Shown: positions 1-7,376, numbered from the stretch's first letter. The stretch: DNA of 64,000 nt from Paenibacillus soyae (GCF_024623455.1 NZ_JANIPJ010000001.1:310001-374000), one strand, 5' to 3'. Numbers and translations: made by a program. Notes: generated by a model not told the origin, from the letters alone.

Positions 1-41
1 TGCGTATCCTTCAAGAGGAAGGGCAAACCATTATACAGGAA

Positions 42-68
42 AGCGCTGTATAAGACGTATACAGCGCT
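42..68 (-). terminator. Hairpin at the 3' end of sinR
   Basis: An 11-bp perfect inverted repeat (AGCGCTGTATA / TATACAGCGCT, 5-nt loop) overlaps the stop codon of the SinR-type gene. The T-run after it on the minus strand is short (TTTCCT), so it is either a weak intrinsic terminator or a 3' stabilising hairpin. The 40 bases before it show no gene. Confidence 0.5.
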
Positions 69-402
69 ACTCGCGGTTATTATTCGATTTCCATTTGTTG
101 AACTCGAGAAACTCTTTGAATTGTTCTTTGCTGACACCGGAAGCCATCGCTTCACGGACCAACTCCTCCCAATCCCGATCCAAGCCGGCAACGGCACGTT
201 CGGATTGGTCGCTATTCACGAACTCCTCGACTGGTATATTCAGAACCTCGCCAATTTTTTCGAGAAATTGTATGGAAGGATTTTGCTGGAGTCCGCGTTC
301 GATCGAGCTTAAATACGATTTGGCGACTCCAGCACGCTGGGACAGCTCGGTTAACGAAAAGCCTTTTCGTTTGCGAAGCATCTGTATACGTTGTCCGATC
401 AT
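67..402 (-). CDS. sinR: SinR-type HTH repressor
   Basis: This is a predicted 111-residue DNA-binding regulator, the same length as B. subtilis SinR. An N-terminal XRE-type helix-turn-helix (about residues 5-60, including GVAKSYLSSIERG and NPSIQFLEKIGEVL) is followed by the SinR-like C-terminal oligomerisation segment (DWEELVREAMASGVSKEQF). The ATG at 402 is preferred over one at 432 because GGAGGAG lies six bases upstream of it. A perfect TATAAT at 445-450 (minus strand) suggests its own promoter. It is the last gene after the lasso-peptide genes, in the same orientation. SinR is known in Bacillus as a biofilm repressor binding GTTCTYT boxes, and matching palindromes occur at the other end of this cluster. 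No sinI-like antagonist gene is visible here. That it controls the lasso genes is an inference. Confidence 0.85.
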   Translation of the reverse strand: MIGQRIQMLRKRKGFSLTELSQRAGVAKSYLSSIERGLQQNPSIQFLEKIGEVLNIPVEEFVNSDQSERAVAGLDRDWEELVREAMASGVSKEQFKEFLEFNKWKSNNNRE

Positions 403-499
403 GGCTGACTCCTCCGTAACTGCTGGATGCATGTTTTTTCATCTATTATAACGAATCTAAGTCTACAACGGAAGAAAAAAGCTGGGAATCGGCCCGGTC

Positions 500-2308
500 C
501 TAGAATGAAGAGGCCTGCGAGCCGGTTTGCAGCTGGATGGATCTGCCGAAATACCCGCCTTGATCGGCGGCGAGCTGATCGAATGCGCCTTGCTCGAGGA
601 GCCTGCCCTGACCGATGACGTATACCTGGTCGGCGCCGCGCAGAGTCGATAAGCGATGGGCAACGATAATGATGGTCATGGACCCTTTGAGCCGGTCGAT
701 GGCTTCTTGAATGTTGTATTCGTTCTCCGCGTCGAGGGCGCTAGTCGCCTCGTCAAGAACGAGAATGCTAGGCTTGCGGACGATCGCTCTCGCAAGCACG
801 AGCCGCTGGCGCTCGCCCCCGGATAGCCGGATGCCCCGGTCTCCAATGACGGTATGCAGCCCTTGCGGCAATCCTCTGACTAACTCCGCGCAGGATGCAA
901 ACTCCAAAGCCCCCCATATCTCTTCTTCGGTTACGCCTGGCGCCATCAGCTCCATATTCTCTTTGATCGACGCATTGAACAGAAACGGATCCTGGGGAAC
1001 GTAGCTGATCGTTCGCCGGTACGCGAGCAGATTGCGGTCGTTCAGAGGCTCGCCGTCTACGAGAATATGACCTTCGTCGGGACGCATCAATCCCATAATC
1101 AGATCGATGAGCGTGCTCTTGCCGGCGCCCGAGGCGCCCGCGATCGCGGTCGTCGAATGCGCTTTGATGCGCAGATTCATTCCTTTGAGCGTATAGTCGG
1201 AGCCAGATTTGTCGTACTTGAAGCTGACGTTCCTAACATTGATTTCATTCAAGACAGGCAGTCGGCCGCCGCCTGTATTCTCCATCGCTTCGGTTCGCTC
1301 TGAGGATGCGCGGCATTCCTCGCGAAGCTCCAGGACGGCTCTGCAGGCCGGAATCATCGAGGACAGCGTTTCCAGATTGGATTGGATAGAGGTGAATCGC
1401 GGCCACAGCCGCGCGAAGATGACGGTGATGGTAAGCAGCTGAATCCCTTGCGTCCGGAACATGGCGAAGCAGGCGAAGATGAAAGCGGCGATAAGCAGGG
1501 TGGACGACGCCTTGTAAACGAATTGCGAGTTCATCCGAAGCTTCACGTAAGCGACCTGCTCGCGAAGCATGCTGCTCGAGAGCTCCTGCAGCCATTCCAG
1601 CCTGGCAAGCTCCATCGTATTGCTTTTAATATCTTTCATCCCATTGATCTGATCCGTGATGCCGGCCAAATAATGTTGGGCGTGCTGCGAGGTTTGGCTG
1701 CCAAGCTGCTTGGCGCTGCGGATGAAACGGCGCGACACCAAGGCGAGCGCGGCTCCGCAAGCAAGGACGAACAATGTGAGAAGCGGCGACAGCCAGAAGG
1801 CGATGCCGATCTGAATGAGGGTGAAGATGACGGATGCGACCAGCTGCAGGAAGGTGTTGACGGCGCCAAGCACGCGCGCGAGCTCGATCGTCAGAACGTT
1901 GACGATATCCGAGCCCCGCTTGCGCAAGAAGAAGGGCCAGTTCGCTTGCAGCAGCTCCCGGTAGGCCTCCAGCCTGAGCTTCTTCGCGAATTGGCCCTGC
2001 AGCTCTACGTTCCGGATCATGACGCGGCGATGAATAAGGCTGTGGGCAATCGTTGCCAAGGCGTAGATGCCTAGTACAATACCGAGTCCCGCTAACGGTT
2101 CAAAGCCGTCAAGCATGCCCGCCGCCCAGGAGAAGTAGCCGCCTCCCATGTCCAGGCTGACCAGACCGATCAGGCCGAGCAGCGGGACGAGCAGCAGGAC
2201 GCCGATGCTCTCCAAGAAGCTGCTGGTCACCATGCCCAGCATATTCCGATATAGGGCGGCACCCGCAAACTGATGCAGCTCCTTCAAAAATTGCATAATG
2301 GCTTTCAT
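500..2308 (-). CDS. Lasso peptide ABC exporter (D protein)
   Basis: This is a 602-residue half-transporter with a fused membrane domain (about residues 1-310, five or six hydrophobic segments) and ATPase domain (about 350-590). Walker A is GASGAGKST at 391-399, the ABC signature LSGGE is near 495 and Walker B ILVLDEA near 515, followed by a switch histidine at 551. There is no N-terminal C39 peptidase domain, so leader removal must be done by the separate B1/B2 proteins. The start at 2308 follows a GGGAGGAG site. It is the last biosynthetic gene of the C-A-K-B1-B2-D order. In this family the exporter secretes the mature lasso peptide and can give self-immunity. The family assignment is firm; the substrate is inferred from the neighbours. 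Confidence 0.88.
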   Translation of the reverse strand: MKAIMQFLKELHQFAGAALYRNMLGMVTSSFLESIGVLLLVPLLGLIGLVSLDMGGGYFSWAAGMLDGFEPLAGLGIVLGIYALATIAHSLIHRRVMIRNVELQGQFAKKLRLEAYRELLQANWPFFLRKRGSDIVNVLTIELARVLGAVNTFLQLVASVIFTLIQIGIAFWLSPLLTLFVLACGAALALVSRRFIRSAKQLGSQTSQHAQHYLAGITDQINGMKDIKSNTMELARLEWLQELSSSMLREQVAYVKLRMNSQFVYKASSTLLIAAFIFACFAMFRTQGIQLLTITVIFARLWPRFTSIQSNLETLSSMIPACRAVLELREECRASSERTEAMENTGGGRLPVLNEINVRNVSFKYDKSGSDYTLKGMNLRIKAHSTTAIAGASGAGKSTLIDLIMGLMRPDEGHILVDGEPLNDRNLLAYRRTISYVPQDPFLFNASIKENMELMAPGVTEEEIWGALEFASCAELVRGLPQGLHTVIGDRGIRLSGGERQRLVLARAIVRKPSILVLDEATSALDAENEYNIQEAIDRLKGSMTIIIVAHRLSTLRGADQVYVIGQGRLLEQGAFDQLAADQGGYFGRSIQLQTGSQASSF

Positions 2309-2335
2309 ACGGCTCTCCTCCCGGGTCTATCGGCC

Positions 2336-2788
2336 CTAACACGCTTTGTTCGCGAACGTCTCCACGACAACAAAATCCTTCATCACGTCCGCGCCGCTCA
2401 AGTAGATGGGACCGCTTCGAAGCCAAGCGTGCGCGGCCAGCCGGCCATGCTCATCCTTGCCCGTCCCTAAATATAAAGTGCTTTCGATGCCCCGCCTTGC
2501 GAGCATTCTCATATTCGCGATGGCGCGAACGAAGCATTTGCTTTCCCAGATCGTGCGTCGGCTCATGATATCGACCGCGCTTGCGATCTGTTTGATTTGG
2601 CGCCGCTTCAGCAGGTCGTCGCATGTCTCGGTTGTCACTTCCATTCGAACGCCCAGCGTCGGCGCTACCTTTGCGAACGGCCGATAGAGCTGGATTCGCG
2701 CCAGCCCCAGGCAAATATACGCTTCGAGATAGAGGAGGAGAGTGCGCCTATCAAGCGCCAGCCATGCTCTCATTCTGCGAATGAACAA
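2336..2788 (-). CDS. Lasso peptide leader peptidase (B2)
   Basis: This 150-residue protein matches the transglutaminase-like cysteine protease family that removes the leader from lasso precursors. A plausible catalytic triad is visible: Cys85 in KCFVRAIA, His120 in AAHAWL and Asp134 in LSGAD. The best start is a TTG at 2788, eight bases after an AAGGAAGG site, although an ATG at 2773 is also possible. Either start overlaps the end of the PqqD-like gene, indicating translational coupling. In the known pathway B2 acts together with the leader-binding B1 protein on the precursor encoded at 4104-4241. Confidence 0.88.
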   Translation of the reverse strand: MFIRRMRAWLALDRRTLLLYLEAYICLGLARIQLYRPFAKVAPTLGVRMEVTTETCDDLLKRRQIKQIASAVDIMSRRTIWESKCFVRAIANMRMLARRGIESTLYLGTGKDEHGRLAAHAWLRSGPIYLSGADVMKDFVVVETFANKAC

Positions 2789-3062
2789 GGATTAACCCTT
2801 CCTTCATCAGATGATCGAGGAACGCGAAGACATGCTCCGCGCATTGCGCGCGCTCCACGTCGAATTCGGTGATTAGTCGTTCGATCAGGTCGCCAATCGC
2901 AATCGGCTCCGCGATCGCGTCCCAGATTTGTCCGCCGACTTGCCCCAAATTGTAATAGTTGCCGGTTTGAACGCTCAGCATCACTTTCTCGCCGCCCATG
3001 TCGCTGACGATGTTTTCTTTGCTGGACGTAATGACATCGAATTCATTTAATGATGGTTTCAT
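2751..3062 (-). CDS. Lasso peptide leader-binding PqqD-like protein (B1)
   Basis: This 103-residue protein has the PqqD/RRE fold signature: a beta region ending YYNLGQVGGQIWDAI, then helices with LIERLITEFDVERAQCAEHVFAFLDHL. Proteins of this family bind the leader of the precursor and present it to the B2 peptidase. The start ATG overlaps the stop codon of the kinase gene (ATGA), and the 3' end overlaps B2, so K, B1 and B2 should be made from one message. A second, divergent PqqD-like gene lies at 7041-7376. The most similar stretch between them is the tyrosine-rich strand and following helix. Confidence 0.9.
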   Translation of the reverse strand: MKPSLNEFDVITSSKENIVSDMGGEKVMLSVQTGNYYNLGQVGGQIWDAIAEPIAIGDLIERLITEFDVERAQCAEHVFAFLDHLMKEGLILVHSQNESMAGA

Positions 3063-4000
3063 TGGATCGACTCTCCTTCATCGGGTATGGATTGCAGAAG
3101 CAGGCTTGCCAGTTCTCGCACGCATGGCCGGCCTTGCGGTCTGGTCAGCCGATTCATAGGAAGGCGGTTCGCGAAACGCGCGAGCGTTCCGAAATGCCAT
3201 TCCATTAAACCAAGGCGCTGAACAAGAGAACCGCGAAATGTATGTTGAAGCAGCACGTGGAATCGTTCCATCCCATCGATCGGGATCAGCGCTGCGTCGC
3301 GTTCGACTTTGACGAGCTCGAATACGCCGGCTAGCGGAAGCGGCTCATGGCAGAACCGTTCGGCGACGGGGACGGCGAATTTCGTTTCTCTTTCGAATAA
3401 CGGCTTGTAGCCGGCGGAAGACATCCCGAGCAGATCGATCGTCTCCTGCCAAATTTTCTGTTGCGGATAGGAAGGAGTAACAATAGGCGTATTCTGTTCA
3501 TTCAGCGTAACGGCGATAAGGTCGTCACTAAGCAGACGATAGCCTTGATCGAGCAAATAAGTGGATAAAGTAGACTTGCCGGCCCCCGATTGGCCGACGA
3601 TGGCATAAGCCTTGCCGCCTATTTCGATCGCGCTGCCGTGCAGGGGGAGAATGCGCTTCTGCAGCAGAATGATGCCCATGCATGTCCCGAGCAGATAGAG
3701 CCGGACCTTATCGGGATTCGCTTCGGGGAACAACGAGACCGAAATCGAGCGGCCGCTCTCCATGCCGAAGATGCCGGTATCCGCGACTCTGACGTAGACG
3801 GCTTCGCCCCGCGTCGCGAGGTATTCGCTTGACGATTCTATGGACTGCCAGACAGCCGTAAGGTTTTGCTTGGAAATAACGAGATCCGGTGACTCTCCAT
3901 CCCGTCCAGGCAGGCATTGCGGCAGCTCGGGAAGCGGGATTTCGCTATCGATCCGCAGGCCGAAGGAGCGGTATACGTAGTTGCTGTCAACCATTAACAC
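3059..4000 (-). CDS. HPr-kinase-like lasso peptide tailoring kinase (K)
   Basis: This is a roughly 313-residue protein with an N-terminal domain (residues 1-115, including SFGLRIDSEIPLPEL) and a kinase domain like HPr kinase/phosphorylase. It shows a conserved LPLHGSA, the P-loop GQSGAGKS (about 136-143) and a following LLSDD pair. In the paeninodin system a homologous kinase phosphorylates the C-terminal serine of the precursor; the precursor here also ends in Ser, so the same role is inferred. The GTG at 4000 is favoured because GAGGTGATC lies just upstream at normal distance; an ATG at 3994 is the alternative. A 103-nt spacer with competing hairpins separates it from the precursor gene. 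Confidence 0.85.
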   Translation of the reverse strand: MLMVDSNYVYRSFGLRIDSEIPLPELPQCLPGRDGESPDLVISKQNLTAVWQSIESSSEYLATRGEAVYVRVADTGIFGMESGRSISVSLFPEANPDKVRLYLLGTCMGIILLQKRILPLHGSAIEIGGKAYAIVGQSGAGKSTLSTYLLDQGYRLLSDDLIAVTLNEQNTPIVTPSYPQQKIWQETIDLLGMSSAGYKPLFERETKFAVPVAERFCHEPLPLAGVFELVKVERDAALIPIDGMERFHVLLQHTFRGSLVQRLGLMEWHFGTLARFANRLPMNRLTRPQGRPCVRELASLLLQSIPDEGESIQ

Positions 4001-4042
4001 GAAGATCACCTCTACTCGGAAAGAAGGTAGGCGCAGGAGGAG

Positions 4043-4096
4043 ATGCCCTTATAGCAATGTACAAGGGCATCCTTCTCTGACGTATGCGAGGATGCC
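4043..4096 (-). promoter_or_regulatory. Competing RNA hairpins between precursor and kinase genes
   Basis: Read on the minus strand, AGGATGCC/GGCATCCT (4089-4096 with 4067-4074, 8 bp) can form the first stem. AAGGGCATC/GATGCCCTT (4064-4072 with 4043-4051, 9 bp) can form a second stem that uses the same middle segment. Only one can exist at a time. There is no T-run, so neither is a standard terminator. The position right after the precursor stop fits a processing, stabilising or attenuating element that lets the precursor be made in excess of the enzymes. The pairing is directly visible; the function is inferred. Confidence 0.5.
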
Positions 4097-4103
4097 TGTT
4101 GGA

Positions 4104-4241
4104 CTAGCTGTAGTTGACGACGTCGTGCTCGTTAGCGTCCGGATCCGGCTGAACGGCATCCGGTTTCGCGATACCAGGGCCCGCCATCGTACGGTTTACG
4201 TTAAGCACTTCCAGTTGAGGTTGCTGCCATGTTTTTTTCAT
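4104..4241 (-). CDS. Lasso peptide precursor, paeninodin family (A)
   Basis: This is a 45-residue precursor. Leader (1-19): begins MKKTWQQPQLEVL, with a WxxP version of the YxxP leader-recognition motif and Thr at the penultimate position (RTM). Predicted core (20-45): 26 residues starting AGPGIAKPD, where Ala1 can form the macrolactam with Asp9, giving a 9-residue ring. The tail runs through QPDPDANEH and ends VVNYS. Ring start, Asp9, the QPDPD segment and the C-terminal Ser resemble paeninodin, but ring positions 5-7, several tail positions and the C-terminal extension differ. A perfect GGAGGTGATT ribosome site lies 2 bases before the ATG. The C-terminal Ser is the likely kinase target. The flanking C, K, B1, B2 and D genes make the identification strong. 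Confidence 0.92.
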   Translation of the reverse strand: MKKTWQQPQLEVLNVNRTMAGPGIAKPDAVQPDPDANEHDVVNYS

Positions 4242-4283
4242 GTAATCACCTCCTTTCAAGCGGCGAATGGGAGTCGGAGTCCG

Positions 4284-6230
4284 TCATGCGTGCTTACGGA
4301 CGAAACGGCGGAAGATCAAGCCTCGCATAAGGATGCGGAAGTCGGTATCGAATACGCGTTTCGGGTCCGGCGAATGCTTGACGGCTTCCAGCGCCTTCGT
4401 GAGCTCCTGCATGTTGAGGAAGTCCTTCATCTCCGGATCCGCGACCAGCTGCTCGGCCTCGCCGATAAATGCCGGCCACATCGGCAAAATCCGGTGGAGC
4501 CCATCCGCTCCTTGAATGCCGCGGACCTTCTGATTCAGCCGGATGCTGTCCGGCAGATAACCGCTTGTCGATCGGCGGATCAAGGATCGGCCGTAGCCGT
4601 TCTGAACGAATTGGTCCTGCGGCACGGAGAGGCAGAACCGGATGACCCGCAGATCGTTGGTCGCGTCCCGCTCCCATAGCTTGTGCCGCAAGGATTGCTT
4701 GCAGCCGACCGTCCCCGTAATCGTCCAATAATAGAGCTTCTCGAACTGCTTTCTTCTGACTTCGTATACATCCTGCGAGGATTGCCCCCAGAAGTCGTAG
4801 CCATACTGCTCGAGCCGTTCGTACACGTTCGTCCGTTTCGCGAACTCGGGATTAATTAGATCGGGAACGATAGGATCCTCTTCTTGAGGCGCCCGGGAGA
4901 GTCTCTTGGCGAGGCCGGGGTAGGCTTTCTTCACGAGATAGCGATACAGCCTGGACCGGTTAGCCCCCAAATTATTGCTGTACATGTTGAATTCGCGATA
5001 TAGCTTGAACCACCTGAACCGCCGCATGAGCCCGGCTTGATAATCCATGACGGGTCCCCAGGAGACCGTCCAATTGCCGCGGCTTCCCGTCAGCAGCACG
5101 CCCGCGTTCGTTTGGCTGGCTTGCTCATATATGCCCTTCATCCAGAAGGAATTTTCGTAAAATTTATAAGGTGTTTCCATCATATCGAGCCATTCGTCGA
5201 CCTCGGACAAGGGATTCATGTCGGGAAAGTCGAAATACCGGTCACGAATATTCCCTACATAGCCGACCGTCTCTTGAATAAGAGAGCGTTCGTTGGCAAC
5301 CCGGCTGCGCGGCGTCCAGTCCTGGAAATCCTCCAGGGGAACATAGCTGAACGTGTGCAGCGTCTTGTTCTGCTCCTTGAGCTCCCTGGCCGCGAAGCTG
5401 ACGACCGATCCGGAATCGAGTCCGCCGCTAAGGTTGGCTCCGACCTCCCTGAAGGTGCGAAGCTTGGAGGAGATCGCTTCCCGGTATACGTCGCGGAATG
5501 CCTCCTCGTATTCTTCGTTCGACTTCAGCTTTAGGCTTTCACCCGGTCTGATCGTAATGTATCTGCGGAACGTCAATTGTCCGCCGCTAATCGTAAAGCA
5601 GTGAGCGGGCGGGATCTGGCGCACGTGCTTATACACGCTCGAGAACAGATCGACGGCTTCCGTCGTTATCGGGATCGCCAGAAATTCCGAGATCCAGCCC
5701 TCGTTCAGCTCGCGATCGATGCCGGGCAGGGAAAGCAAGGGACGAATGGCCGTGCAGAACGCAACCAGCCCGTTCCTCTCGGCAAAATAGAGGTTGCGCG
5801 TTCCCGAGAAGTCTCTCGCCCCGAACAGCGAGCGATCGCGTCCGTCCCAGATAATGAAAGCGAAGTCGCCAACCAGATGCTCGGCCATCTCCTGTCCCCA
5901 TCTGCGATAAGCGAGCAAGAGAAGCCTGCTGTCCGTCATCCCCCCACGTTCCGCTGCGGGCACTTGAAGCTTGGCGAACAACTCGCTTCGATTATCGATA
6001 ATCGCATCCGACGTGATGGCCAGCTGCAGGTCCCGGTCATAGCGGGGGAGCTTCTCGTCACGGGCTTCGGGCGTAATCCATTGACCGTGGCAGCCAAGGA
6101 ACACGTCCCGTTCCTGCCAGCTGTCGATGGAATCGGCAGGGTAATGCGCAAGCTTCTCCATGAGAGCCGGGCCAAGCCCGGTAGGAAGCGGCTGAGATTG
6201 AAGATGATGAAGGCAGCAAATCGCGCTCAT
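4284..6230 (-). CDS. Lasso cyclase, asparagine-synthetase-like (C)
   Basis: This 648-residue protein has an N-terminal glutaminase-like domain (1-210, starting MSAICCLHH) and a C-terminal asparagine synthetase domain whose ATP-pyrophosphatase motif SGGLDS is near residues 268-273. The catalytic Cys2 of true asparagine synthetases is absent (Ser2), as in other lasso cyclases. The enzyme is expected to adenylate Asp9 of the core and close the ring with the N-terminal amine. The ATG at 6230 is chosen because AGGAGG lies directly upstream; an upstream in-frame TTG would place that site inside the gene. It precedes the precursor by 42 nt, so this is the first gene of the operon and lies closest to the palindromic operators. 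Confidence 0.9.
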   Translation of the reverse strand: MSAICCLHHLQSQPLPTGLGPALMEKLAHYPADSIDSWQERDVFLGCHGQWITPEARDEKLPRYDRDLQLAITSDAIIDNRSELFAKLQVPAAERGGMTDSRLLLLAYRRWGQEMAEHLVGDFAFIIWDGRDRSLFGARDFSGTRNLYFAERNGLVAFCTAIRPLLSLPGIDRELNEGWISEFLAIPITTEAVDLFSSVYKHVRQIPPAHCFTISGGQLTFRRYITIRPGESLKLKSNEEYEEAFRDVYREAISSKLRTFREVGANLSGGLDSGSVVSFAARELKEQNKTLHTFSYVPLEDFQDWTPRSRVANERSLIQETVGYVGNIRDRYFDFPDMNPLSEVDEWLDMMETPYKFYENSFWMKGIYEQASQTNAGVLLTGSRGNWTVSWGPVMDYQAGLMRRFRWFKLYREFNMYSNNLGANRSRLYRYLVKKAYPGLAKRLSRAPQEEDPIVPDLINPEFAKRTNVYERLEQYGYDFWGQSSQDVYEVRRKQFEKLYYWTITGTVGCKQSLRHKLWERDATNDLRVIRFCLSVPQDQFVQNGYGRSLIRRSTSGYLPDSIRLNQKVRGIQGADGLHRILPMWPAFIGEAEQLVADPEMKDFLNMQELTKALEAVKHSPDPKRVFDTDFRILMRGLIFRRFVRKHA

Positions 6231-6291
6231 GGGACCTCCTGAAGTCAACTAACGTGACATGTGCACAGACATACAGTATAATAGACAAAAC

Positions 6292-6307
6292 GTTCTTGAT
6301 ATAGAAC
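6292..6307. promoter_or_regulatory. SinR-like operator 1
   Basis: Palindrome GTTCTTGATATAGAAC, about 60 bp upstream of the cyclase start. A -10-like TATTATACT lies between it and the gene on the minus strand (about 6275-6285), so the palindrome covers the region where a -35 element would be. Half-sites match the published SinR consensus GTTCTYT at 6 of 7 positions. Confidence 0.6.
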
Positions 6308-6401
6308 AATTATGCGCAATCGCTTTGGAGCTCGCAGACGAAGCCCCTATGCGCTCAAAGTCGGTTTCATACCTGAATAGTGAATGATTTTCCGAGTTTT
6401 T

Positions 6402-6417
6402 GTTCTTTATTGAGAAC
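6402..6417. promoter_or_regulatory. SinR-like operator 2
   Basis: Palindrome GTTCTTTATTGAGAAC in the middle of the divergent intergenic region (6231-6628). The left half-site is an exact GTTCTYT match. Spacing between half-sites is the same as in operators 1 and 3. Confidence 0.6.
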
Positions 6418-6535
6418 TGCCTTTAGGTTATCATCTCGCTATTTCATTGTCAACAAAATATTGTCAGAAACGGGGGAGGTTTCATTTTTATAAAATTAAA
6501 TATTTGGTCGTCTAGTCTCATGAGGTCAAGCGGCA

Positions 6536-6565
6536 TTGACAGTGCTTAAGGAGGAGTGATAGAAT
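6536..6565 (+). promoter_or_regulatory. Sigma-A promoter of the truncated-kinase/PqqD pair
   Basis: A perfect -35 (TTGACA, 6536-6541) and an extended -10 (TGA-TAGAAT, 6557-6565) with an 18-bp spacer. The predicted transcription start (about 6572) falls at the edge of operator 3. Confidence 0.65.
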
Positions 6566-6573
6566 CCGATTAT

Positions 6574-6589
6574 GTTCTTAATTAAGAAC
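6574..6589. promoter_or_regulatory. SinR-like operator 3
   Basis: Perfect palindrome GTTCTTAATTAAGAAC at the predicted transcription start of the plus-strand pair. A repressor bound here would block initiation. The remaining intergenic sequence (6231-6628) is AT-rich and shows no convincing gene. Confidence 0.65.
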
Positions 6590-6628
6590 GATATCATTCT
6601 AAAGTCTAGGTATCGAGGTGACCAAAGG

Positions 6629-7051
6629 ATGCCATTATGCTGGTACTCCGTCAAAGGATTGTCGTTGACAAGCGAGGTGCCGATGCCCTCTGCGCTTCGG
6701 TCCGAACGCTGCGCCGGCAAGCCGGATGTTACGATTCGTATCGATCCGTTCCTGAAGAACGGCTTAGATGCGGGACGTTTTGTTTCGGATTGGAGCCCGT
6801 CCATCGCGACCGTCTGTATACCGGAGGTCGGGGTGCTTCGCATATTGAACGGGGAGCGCGTCGTCGTTTCGCCTTTTGCCGGTGCCGATGAAGAACGTCT
6901 TCAGCAATGCATCCTTTATTATGGAATGAATGCGCTGTTCGAGCAGCGCGGAGACTCGGAGTGGAACCGGAATAGGCTGTCTGTTATTAGTCAGGCGATG
7001 AACGGTCCGAGCGAACCTGCGAAGGAAGTGGTCATGGCCCATGGAAGCTAA
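6629..7051 (+). CDS. Truncated HPr-kinase-like N-domain protein
   Basis: This 140-residue protein aligns with the N-terminal domain of the kinase at 3059-4000: GLSLTSEVPMP versus GLRIDSEIPLP, PDVTIRI versus PDLVISK, and a shared stretch through the segment ending LFEQR versus LLQKR. It then stops matching exactly where the kinase has LPLHGSA and the P-loop, and neither alternative frame restores them. It therefore cannot be a kinase. The C-terminal 30 residues (from GDSEWNRNR) are unlike the kinase. The ATG at 6629 is chosen because CGAGGTGA lies 7 bases upstream; upstream in-frame ATGs fall inside the operator. It overlaps the next gene. It may be a decayed kinase or a domain kept for binding; which is unknown. 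Confidence 0.7.
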   Translation: MPLCWYSVKGLSLTSEVPMPSALRSERCAGKPDVTIRIDPFLKNGLDAGRFVSDWSPSIATVCIPEVGVLRILNGERVVVSPFAGADEERLQQCILYYGMNALFEQRGDSEWNRNRLSVISQAMNGPSEPAKEVVMAHGS

Positions 7052-7376
7052 TCGCGATGTGATGATGGGCTGTGAACCATATCCGCTGTGCCTGGCGTCC
7101 AGCCTCCTTGTTCTTCGGAATAAGGAGGTTATCGAAAGCGCCTGCACCGATCCGATCCGCGGAATCGCTCTGCTGAATACTACGCTCGACAAATGTTATG
7201 AGCTGGGCTATCCCGGCAGCCGAATATGGGAGCTTGTGCAGGAGCCGGCGACCGTCGGATACGTCGTTGACCGGTTAATGGAGGAATACGACGTAGACCG
7301 CATGACGTGCGAGTCGCAAGTGTTCTCTTTTTTTGCTAAACTATCAGAAGAACAGCTTATTCGATTCGGTATATAG
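7041..7376 (+). CDS. Second PqqD-like (RRE) protein
   Basis: This 111-residue protein's C-terminal two thirds carry the PqqD pattern: a strand region LLNTTLDKCYELGYPGSRIW, then helices with VVDRLMEEYDVDRMTCESQVFSFF. The N-terminal 45 residues form an unusual Cys- and Met-containing extension compared with the B1 protein at 2751-3062. Its start overlaps the truncated-kinase gene by 11 nt, so the two are translated together. No peptidase, cyclase or exporter follows on this strand, so it is an orphan leader-binding domain next to a complete lasso cluster. Possible roles are a second leader-binding factor for the same precursor, or a remnant of another cluster. Confidence 0.75.
   Translation: MEANRDVMMGCEPYPLCLASSLLVLRNKEVIESACTDPIRGIALLNTTLDKCYELGYPGSRIWELVQEPATVGYVVDRLMEEYDVDRMTCESQVFSFFAKLSEEQLIRFGI

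Noticed and set aside
1382..2074. Plus-strand frame of 230 codons inside the lasso exporter gene.
   Set aside because: Antisense to a transporter with all ABC motifs; no start site and no recognisable fold.
4104..4241. The possibility that the small frame is a plain spacer peptide rather than a precursor.
   Set aside because: Perfect ribosome site, leader motif, Thr at -2, Ala1/Asp9 ring pattern and flanking lasso genes all agree with a precursor.
6470..6550. GGGGGAGG followed by a short frame ending TAA at about 6550, considered as a second precursor peptide.
   Set aside because: No ATG, GTG or TTG at the right distance, and the peptide lacks a leader motif and a ring-forming acidic residue.
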